This document shows positions 1-4,944 of a DNA stretch of 8,074 nucleotides, piece by piece (the first letter of the stretch is position 1; every line of letters starts with the position of its first letter). The DNA is taken from NCBI GenBank assembly GCA_002405485.1, contig DHLW01000015.1, positions 59,180 to 67,253 of the forward strand. The letters run 5' to 3'. Under the pieces are notes generated by a model. That model ran no database searches. It was not told the origin of the DNA and was given only the letters and a program-made list of their open reading frames with translations. The stretch comes from Phycisphaerales bacterium UBA4658 (lineage in GTDB: Bacteria > Planctomycetota > Phycisphaerae > Phycisphaerales > UBA1924). A program made the translations under genes and the position numbers.

Positions 1-952
1 GATCGAGCGCGCCGCCGGCCCTTCGAGCGGCGATCGGAAGCCCGCACGCCATGGCCTCGCCAGCGACGATGCCGAAGTCCTCGACCTGCGGAAAGATCAG
101 CACCTCGCGCGTGCGGTACAACTCGCGAAGCTCGTCGTCGGAGATTCGACCGGTCGCTCGAATACTCGGTCCGGTTCGGTCCGACCGAGCGCACTCCCGG
201 CGGACGTCATCCCGCAGCGAGCCGTCCCCGACAATCACCAGGTCCGCGCCCGAGAGGCGAGCCGCGGCGATGGCCAGGTCGACCCTCTTGTACGGCTCCA
301 GCGCACCGACGAAGAGCCAGCCGCGGCGCACCGTCGGCGAGGTCGGAGGCGTGAAGAAGTCCGTGCGCACCGGCGGAAACACCACGCGCGAAGGTCGCCC
401 ATAGGCCCGGTCGATCAGGTTCTGCGTGTGCGTGGAGTTGGCCAGAAAGTGCGTGACATTGGCCGCCGACCTGCGGTCCCACGAACGCAGCCAGGGGCCG
501 AAGCAGCCAAGCCCAAGCGCCCGCAGGGCTCCGGCCCGACCACGCGCATACTCCTCGCCCTGCGACCAGAGGTACCGCGCCGGAGAGTGGCAGTAGCACA
601 GGTGTGCGACGCCCCTCGGCGGACGCAGGCCCTTGATCGCCGCGGAGGATGTCGACACAAGCAGATCGATCGGCTCGCGATCATGCCACGCTGCCAGCTC
701 CGCCGAGAGCGAGGCCACGGCCTGTGGATATGCCGGGAGCAGCCAGCGCCGCAGAGATCGACCGCCGGGGACGGCGTTCAGGAACGACGCCCGCTTCTTC
801 AGTCGATCGATCGCGGGCGTGAGCGGGCGACCGTCGTCGAACATCACCAGCAGCCCGGCGAGGTCGCACCAGGGCTCGAGCGCCCGCACGATCGCATCGA
901 GCACCGCCTCACCACCGCGATATCCGACCAGCCAGTCGTGCGCGAGCGCCAC
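1..952 (-). CDS. Glycosyltransferase family 4 (WbaZ-like), C-terminus cut by window edge
   Basis: Retaining GT-B glycosyltransferase that probably moves a sugar from a nucleotide-sugar donor onto a lipid-linked or polysaccharide acceptor at the cytoplasmic membrane face. I translated this minus-strand frame by hand; it is open from 1078 down to the left edge. Numbered from GTG 952, it shows the N-terminal motif AHDWL (4-8) followed by GGE (13-15), a CYCHSPARYLW segment near the middle, then FLANS, YGRPSRVVFPPV, VGALEPYKRVDLAI (K222, R223) and the EX7E motif EDFGIVAGE (E291, E299). This order matches WbaZ/mannosyltransferase-like GT4 proteins. About 317 residues are present; the family is usually near 370-400, so the tail is missing. 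I chose GTG 952 because homology begins there and a weak GGCAGG lies upstream; ATG 1078 would add 42 residues of unconvincing sequence and overlap the divergent gene. Donor and acceptor cannot be read from the sequence. Confidence 0.88.
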   Translation of the reverse strand, partial: MALAHDWLVGYRGGEAVLDAIVRALEPWCDLAGLLVMFDDGRPLTPAIDRLKKRASFLNAVPGGRSLRRWLLPAYPQAVASLSAELAAWHDREPIDLLVSTSSAAIKGLRPPRGVAHLCYCHSPARYLWSQGEEYARGRAGALRALGLGCFGPWLRSWDRRSAANVTHFLANSTHTQNLIDRAYGRPSRVVFPPVRTDFFTPPTSPTVRRGWLFVGALEPYKRVDLAIAAARLSGADLVIVGDGSLRDDVRRECARSDRTGPSIRATGRISDDELRELYRTREVLIFPQVEDFGIVAGEAMACGLPIAARRAGGALD

Positions 953-1048
953 GCGAGGGCGCCTGCCGATGACCGACCCAGTCGCCTGCGACAGAGGACC
1001 GCCCGCTGGCGCCGGCCCGTCTGTCCTGGTTGCCGTGGGGCTGGATCG

Positions 1049-2206
1049 ATGAGCGTCTATAGTCTCTCCGACATGCATCTGGATGGACTCAGCGGCACGG
1101 GCGTGCAACGGGCGAGCAATCGGTACGCCTGGGATTATCGGCGCGCCGCCGCCGCGCTGGGGCCTCCGGTCTGCCCGATCATCGATGCGCACGCCCATCT
1201 CAACGGTGTGGCGACCTGCGGCGTGTACGACCAGGTCCGAGCGCTCTTCGGGATCGAGCGGACCTACACCATGACGCAGCTTCACAACTGCGAGCCGGTG
1301 CGGCAGGCAATGGGAAACAGCGTGCGGTTCATCGCGTTTCCCTCGTTCTTCTCGCCAAGCCGCTACCAGGCCTTCCGTGACGGGTACATCCGCGTGATCG
1401 AGGAGTTTCGCTCCCGGTACGACGCCCGCATGCTCAAGCTCTGGGCCAGCCCGCGCCTGCGCGAGATCATCCCGGAGATCGCCGACAAGCCGTTTGGTGC
1501 AACCGATCTGGCCGAGGTCGACGCCCCCTGGCGCGTGCGGGCCTGCGAGGTGGGGCAGCGGCTGGGCATGATGTACATGATCCACATCGCCGACCCGGAC
1601 ACCTGGTTCGCGACCAAGTACGCCGACGCTCGTCGCTTCGGGACCAAGCGCGATCAGTACGCCGGGCTGGAACGCATGCTCGACCGGTTCACCAACCCGT
1701 GGATCGCCGCCCACATGGGCGGGTGGCCGGAGGATCTCGCGTTCCTGGACGGGCTTCTGTCGCGGCATCCGAATCTGCATCTGGACACCAGCGCAACCAA
1801 ATGGATCGTCCGAGCGCTCGGTGCCCACGACGCCGACGCCACGCGGGCCTTCATCCGCAGATGGAGCGGCCGGCTGATCTTCGGCTCCGACATCGTGGTG
1901 CAGGAGGATCATCTGCAGCCGCAGAAGACCACCCAGTCGCCCATGGCCGACCTGGCCGACAGCCCGGAGAGCGCGTTCGATCTGTACGCCAGCCGGTACT
2001 GGGCTCTGCGGGCGATGTTCGAAACGGGCGTGGAGATGGTCTCTCCGATCGCCGACCCGGACCTGATGATGCTCGACCCTGTCCGTTACAGCGCCATGAG
2101 CGCCCCGGCGCTGCGCGGTCTGGCCCTGGACGCTGGCGAGCTTCGAACGCTCTATCGGGGCGCTGCGGAGCGTGTCATCGAGGCCTGGTGGAGCCGTTCC
2201 GGATAA
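1049..2206 (+). CDS. Amidohydrolase_2 (PF04909-type) metal-dependent hydrolase
   Basis: Predicted TIM-barrel metal-dependent hydrolase or decarboxylase-like protein, 385 residues, cytoplasmic (no signal peptide). Candidate metal ligands appear in family order: HxH in IIDAHAHLN (H48, H50), a lysine in MLKLW (K130), H179 in MIHIADPD, H222 in AAHMGGWPEDL and D281 in IFGSDIV. The segment after the last barrel strand contains a WALRAMFETG helix and a final YRGAAERVI helix, as in other PF04909 members where the tail reads like an NAxR(L/V) ending. Start: ATG 1049 has GGGG eight bases upstream; ATG 1073 (residue 9) is an alternative suited to a leaderless transcript. The frame stays open upstream to 428, but that part lies antisense to the glycosyltransferase and is not coding. 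The roughly 45 residues before HxH are longer than usual. Substrate unknown; its neighbours do not define a pathway. Confidence 0.85.
   Translation: MSVYSLSDMHLDGLSGTGVQRASNRYAWDYRRAAAALGPPVCPIIDAHAHLNGVATCGVYDQVRALFGIERTYTMTQLHNCEPVRQAMGNSVRFIAFPSFFSPSRYQAFRDGYIRVIEEFRSRYDARMLKLWASPRLREIIPEIADKPFGATDLAEVDAPWRVRACEVGQRLGMMYMIHIADPDTWFATKYADARRFGTKRDQYAGLERMLDRFTNPWIAAHMGGWPEDLAFLDGLLSRHPNLHLDTSATKWIVRALGAHDADATRAFIRRWSGRLIFGSDIVVQEDHLQPQKTTQSPMADLADSPESAFDLYASRYWALRAMFETGVEMVSPIADPDLMMLDPVRYSAMSAPALRGLALDAGELRTLYRGAAERVIEAWWSRSG
1056..1063. promoter_or_regulatory. Possible two-way -10 box between divergent genes
   Basis: The AT-rich block TCTATAGT reads TATAGT on the plus strand (1058-1063) and TATAGA on the minus strand (1061-1056), so either strand offers a -10-like hexamer in an otherwise GC-rich stretch. 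It could drive the amidohydrolase rightward, with transcription starting close to ATG 1073, and the glycosyltransferase leftward with a leader of about 100 bases. I see no good -35 box on either side, so this is tentative. Confidence 0.3.
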
Positions 2207-2207
2207 G

Positions 2208-2245
2208 CCGCGGCTCGCTAGTCGCGGTCGAGCACGCTTACGTGC
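2208..2245. terminator. Hairpins between convergent genes, possible weak two-way terminator
   Basis: Two short perfect stems fill the 31-base gap and the end of the lipoprotein gene. The first pairs CCGCG (2208-2212) with CGCGG (2223-2227) around a 10-base loop. The second pairs GCACG (2232-2236) with CGTGC (2241-2245) around CTTA, a loop that holds the lipoprotein stop codon. Neither is followed by a T-run, so intrinsic termination would be weak. Confidence 0.3.
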
Positions 2246-2915
2246 CGGGCTTCACCTTGATCGGCATCGGCTTCAAGCCGGGTTCCGGCTCGATCGGCGG
2301 GGCGGGCATGCGACGCACGAGCGATTCGAATCGTGCCGAGAGCATCCGGGCGCGATCAGGATCGAGCGTCGCGCTGAAGCGTCCGGTGATCGACCCCGAG
2401 CCAAGCCGATCGGCGAAGGCCGGCGTCGAGCGCGTCATCCGGTACGACCCGCCCGTGACCGAGCCGGAGAGCGAGCCATCCCCGATCGAGCCGCGGAGCA
2501 GCACGAATCCGCCGCCGGCATAGAGCCCCATGGCTGGCACGGGCGGCGCGGACTCCAGGGCCTTGCCGGTCAGGACGAGCGAACGGACGGTCGCGTTGCA
2601 CGCGGTCGCATCGATCGGGGTGTCGCCCGGCGAAGGATCGAGGAAGACATGCAGGTGCAGCAGCACGCCCTCGGCGCCCGCGAGGGTGTCGCGCGGGTCA
2701 TCCAGCCGCTCCTGCGGGATGTCCGAGAGGAACACCTCCGCGGTGTTCTCGTCGGTGTAGGAGTACACCGCCGTGCTGAATGTCGGCGCAAGGGCTCGCG
2801 TCTGGTCGGTGCTGGACGCTGTGAGCACGCCGCCGGCATCAGCGCGGAAGAGCCCGCACCCGGCCATCAGCAGGGAACACACAAGGAGGGAAGCTCGTGC
2901 CAGTCGCGTCAGCAT
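2238..2915 (-). CDS. Orphan lipoprotein, function unknown
   Basis: I do not recognise a named family. From ATG 2915 the product is 225 residues with a lipoprotein signal: a basic n-region (MLTRLAR), a hydrophobic stretch (residues 9-18) and lipobox LMAGC with acylated C20; residue +2 is Gly, which in proteobacteria favours the outer membrane. The mature part looks beta-rich: FSTAVYSYTDENTAEVFLSDIP (46-67, strand-like), GVLLHLHVFLDP (83-94), GLYAGGGFVLLRGSIGDG (130-147), then Gly/Ser-rich GSVTGG and LGSGSITGRFSATLD (171-185), ending in a Pro/Lys-rich tail (204-225). The alternating pattern resembles a small beta-sandwich or barrel that might bind a ligand. An upstream in-frame GTG at 2966 overlaps the yceH-like stop as GTGA and would add 17 residues; I prefer ATG 2915 because it gives a normal signal peptide, but neither start has a good ribosome binding site. 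It is probably co-transcribed with the upstream yceH-like gene. Confidence 0.8.
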   Translation of the reverse strand: MLTRLARASLLVCSLLMAGCGLFRADAGGVLTASSTDQTRALAPTFSTAVYSYTDENTAEVFLSDIPQERLDDPRDTLAGAEGVLLHLHVFLDPSPGDTPIDATACNATVRSLVLTGKALESAPPVPAMGLYAGGGFVLLRGSIGDGSLSGSVTGGSYRMTRSTPAFADRLGSGSITGRFSATLDPDRARMLSARFESLVRRMPAPPIEPEPGLKPMPIKVKPGT

Positions 2916-2962
2916 GGGTGCAAGCGTACCGCAACTCCGTGGGGCACATCGCCCCGCAAAGG

Positions 2963-3664
2963 TCACGCGGAGCCAAGCGGATCGGCCACGCCCGTCGAGG
3001 CGGCGATCGCCGCCACTGCTCGGCGAAGCTCGGCGACCTCACGTTCCAGCCGTTCGACTCGCTGCTCCCAAACGGCGTCAGATGACCCCGGTCGCTCACC
3101 CGTCGTGGTCGCGGCGATTACGGATGGATGTGCATCACCGGGCCCGGCCGCCGGCATGGGGTGCAGATTCGGGCAGATGAGCTGGACATAGAGCTTGGCA
3201 CGGGAGCCCGGCGGGGGCGGAAGCTCTCGCACCATCGGCTCGGCACGCTGCGGCGCCATGAGCGTGTGCAGGATGCTCTGCACCGCCTCCAGTGACTCAA
3301 TTGGGTGCATCCGGGAGGCGTTGGTCCGCAGCTCCCCCTGCGTCTGCGGCCCGCGAAGCAGCAGTTCAGCCAGCACCACCATCTGGCCCGTGTCGATCCC
3401 GAGCACTTCCCGGGCGTTGTGCTTGAACTTGGGGACTCGGCTGCCGCTGAGATTCACCTCGTTGATCAGCCGCTTGGCCCGAAGCGTCTCCACCGCGTCG
3501 TAGACGCGCTCCTCATCCCACTCCACCACCGGGCTCCGATTGTTCTTCTGGTTGCATCCGCTCACCAAAGCGTTCAGTGTGAGCGGATACTGCTGGGGTG
3601 TGGTCTGGGCTTTCTCGATCAGGACGCCCAGAACGCGGCATTCATCGGGAACAAGAACGACCAT
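2963..3664 (-). CDS. yceH: YceH-family protein (UPF0502/DUF480), tandem winged helices
   Basis: Predicted 233-residue cytoplasmic protein close in length to E. coli YceH (about 215). Diagnostic stretches are RVLGVLIEKAQTTPQQYPLT (10-29), NALVSGCNQKNNRSPVV (31-47), a helix-turn segment with VYDAVETLRAKRLI (54-67), VPKFKHN (77-83), then a second domain with MVVLAELLLRGPQTQGELRTNASRM (95-119) and LYVQL (158-162). These correspond to the two winged-helix domains of the family. The C-terminus has a proline/alanine linker and a short coiled coil around WEQRVERLEREVAELRRAV (199-217). The family's molecular role is poorly defined; DNA binding is plausible from fold only. ATG 3664 is chosen because homology begins at once; upstream codons of the same frame to 3808 look non-native. 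No Shine-Dalgarno lies near it, but TACACT sits six bases upstream. Its stop overlaps a GTG of the lipoprotein frame. Confidence 0.93.
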   Translation of the reverse strand: MVVLVPDECRVLGVLIEKAQTTPQQYPLTLNALVSGCNQKNNRSPVVEWDEERVYDAVETLRAKRLINEVNLSGSRVPKFKHNAREVLGIDTGQMVVLAELLLRGPQTQGELRTNASRMHPIESLEAVQSILHTLMAPQRAEPMVRELPPPPGSRAKLYVQLICPNLHPMPAAGPGDAHPSVIAATTTGERPGSSDAVWEQRVERLEREVAELRRAVAAIAASTGVADPLGSA

Positions 3665-3670
3665 GATCCG

Positions 3671-3676
3671 AGTGTA
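3671..3676 (-). promoter_or_regulatory. Possible -10 box for a leaderless yceH-like mRNA
   Basis: On the minus strand TACACT (fits TANNNT) ends six bases before ATG 3664, the spacing at which transcription would begin at or next to the start codon. The lack of a nearby Shine-Dalgarno agrees with a leaderless message. No convincing -35 box is seen. Confidence 0.3.
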
Positions 3677-3761
3677 TCGACGCCTTGCGAACATGTGCGG
3701 GGCAAGGGCACCCCGGCGGCCGAGGGGATCTTCGGCAGGAGCCGATGGAGTGAACGGAACG

Positions 3762-3767
3762 TACAAT
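3762..3767 (+). promoter_or_regulatory. Probable -10 box (TACAAT) of the TPR protein gene
   Basis: TACAAT differs from the TATAAT consensus at one base and lies in the 144-base divergent spacer. Transcription would start near 3774, giving a leader of about 35 bases before ATG 3809. The expected -35 position (about 3739-3744) has no TTGACA-like sequence, so the promoter may need an activator or another sigma factor. Confidence 0.45.
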
Positions 3768-3772
3768 GACTG

Positions 3773-3790
3773 TGCGGGGACGGCCCCGCA
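3773..3790 (+). promoter_or_regulatory. Leader hairpin just upstream of the ribosome binding site
   Basis: TGCGGGG (3773-3779) pairs perfectly with CCCCGCA (3784-3790) around the four-base loop ACGG. With transcription starting near 3774 this hairpin would form the extreme 5' end of the mRNA, seven bases before GGAGG. It could stabilise the transcript or influence initiation. No T-run follows it, so it is not a standard terminator. Confidence 0.5.
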
Positions 3791-3797
3791 GTATCGC

Positions 3798-3802
3798 GGA
3801 GG
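3798..3802 (+). promoter_or_regulatory. Strong Shine-Dalgarno GGAGG fixing the TPR gene start
   Basis: GGAGG lies six bases before ATG 3809. This selects ATG 3809 over the in-frame TTG at 3803, which touches the site. It is the best ribosome binding site in the window; most other genes here lack one. Confidence 0.75.
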
Positions 3803-3808
3803 TTGCAT

Positions 3809-4921
3809 ATGAACACCCAGGATTTGCGTCGTCTTGGTCCGCAGACTGCCCTGGGGCTTGTGCTCGGGATGGCCTTGGGCGTGTCATCCGCTGCGGGTCA
3901 CCCGCCCAGTTCCAACCATCCAGCGCCCCCGGTGGTCACGCCGCCGCCTCCGGCACTGGTGCCACCCTCTTCGTTTCGACCCGCCCCAAGTTCACCAATT
4001 CAGGGTGTTCCGGCTGCGATGCCGAGCATCCGATCCTTTGGCGGCGACGGATCCTGGCGGACCAGATTGAAGTCACCACCTCCCAGAACAGGGGATGCAT
4101 TTGTTCCAAGGCCGGTGATTCGCCCGGTCGGGGACACCACGCAGAGTTCGCTGGTGCGGCCGCCGCATGGGGACTTTGGGCATGGGGCGAGCGGCGTGCA
4201 TGTGGGGCATGGGGGGCATGGGGGCTTGTCCATCAGCGGGGGCGTGATCACGGATGACTTCCGGGCGGGGATCCGGGTGGGGTATGCCGCGGGTCGGCGG
4301 CATTGGCCGAGCTGGTACTACCCCGGCAGTTGGTCCTGGGGATATGGGGGGTGGTATTGGCCCGGGTACTGGACGACGTCGTACCAGACGGTGGGTCCGG
4401 AGCGGGTGTACACGCCGGATCCGCGGCTTCTGGCACCGGCCGGCCAGGCCCCGCAGCAGGCGGAGCAGCCCCCGAGTCTGCTGGAGCTTGCCGAGTGGTC
4501 GCTTGCGACGGGCGACGCGGCTCGTGCGGCGGAGCGTCTGGAGGGACATCTGGCCAGCGAACCGGATGACGCCGGGGCGAAGCGGCTGCTGGGAATCGCG
4601 CTCTTGGAGCAGCGCAAGACGGACCAGGCGGTGGCGGTGCTCATGCAGGCGTATCTGGATCAGCCGATGCTGGCGCGGACGCCGATCGAGGCCGAGTCGC
4701 TGTTTGGCGGCGAGATGTCGCATCGGGCGCGGTTCACGAAGCTCATGGACTACGCGAACCGGACCAAGACGGCCAGCGGGTATCTCGCGGCGAGCGTCCT
4801 GGCGCAGAGCGAGGGCCGCATCGGCGTCGCGAAGAAGCTGCTGGACAGAGCCGCGGACGCGGGATTGGCGCGGGGCGTGCTGGACGAGATGCGGCTGTCG
4901 CTGGAGCGTGCGGGCCGCTGA
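3809..4921 (+). CDS. Exported Pro/Gly-His/aromatic-rich protein with C-terminal TPR region
   Basis: 370 residues, no specific family recognised. Layout: an N-terminal signal sequence (hydrophobic residues 12-28, likely cleavage near SSAAG, 26-30); a proline-rich stretch (32-120) with PPPP; a Gly/His block (119-139) with repeated GHG and HVGHGGHGG; a Trp/Tyr/Gly-rich block (166-191) with SWYYPGSWSWGYGGWYW; a Gln/Pro linker (205-222); then an alpha-helical part with TPR features: LLELAEWSLATGDAARAAERL (225-245), AKRLLGIALLEQRKTDQAVAVL (257-278), a less regular helical stretch, and LAQSEGRIGVAKKLLDRAADAGL (331-353). It is probably periplasmic or surface-exposed, acting as a scaffold or binding protein; TPRs mediate protein contacts. 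The His cluster could bind metal and the aromatic block could bind carbohydrate or pack between proteins, both inference. Transcribed alone from its own promoter and convergent with the GH20 gene five bases away. Confidence 0.85.
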   Translation: MNTQDLRRLGPQTALGLVLGMALGVSSAAGHPPSSNHPAPPVVTPPPPALVPPSSFRPAPSSPIQGVPAAMPSIRSFGGDGSWRTRLKSPPPRTGDAFVPRPVIRPVGDTTQSSLVRPPHGDFGHGASGVHVGHGGHGGLSISGGVITDDFRAGIRVGYAAGRRHWPSWYYPGSWSWGYGGWYWPGYWTTSYQTVGPERVYTPDPRLLAPAGQAPQQAEQPPSLLELAEWSLATGDAARAAERLEGHLASEPDDAGAKRLLGIALLEQRKTDQAVAVLMQAYLDQPMLARTPIEAESLFGGEMSHRARFTKLMDYANRTKTASGYLAASVLAQSEGRIGVAKKLLDRAADAGLARGVLDEMRLSLERAGR

Positions 4922-4944
4922 GTGTGTCAGGGTTGCCCGAGCGC
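4906..4944. terminator. Hairpin over convergent stop codons, candidate two-way terminator
   Basis: Bases 4906-4915 pair with 4935-4944: CGGGC with GCCCG, then one G-A mismatch, one G-T wobble and GCG with CGC. Inside, CTGA (4918-4921) pairs with TCAG (4927-4930) around GTGTG. The TGA of the TPR gene and the TGA of the GH20 gene sit on opposite arms of the inner stem. No T-run is present, so it may halt polymerase only partly, or act as a 3'-end stabiliser for both messages. Confidence 0.4.

Noticed and set aside
428..1048. Open frame continuous with and upstream of the amidohydrolase
   Set aside because: It lies antisense to a clear GT4 coding frame, its translation is Arg/Pro-rich with no motifs, and homology to the amidohydrolase family begins only after 1049.
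2172..3191. Plus-strand open frame of 339 codons across the lipoprotein and the end of the yceH-like gene
   Set aside because: Low-complexity Arg/Gly/Ala translation antisense to two genes with convincing features.
3665..3808. Upstream extension of the yceH-like frame to 3808
   Set aside because: It would add 48 residues absent from the family and cover the divergent promoter region; ATG 3664 matches the family start.
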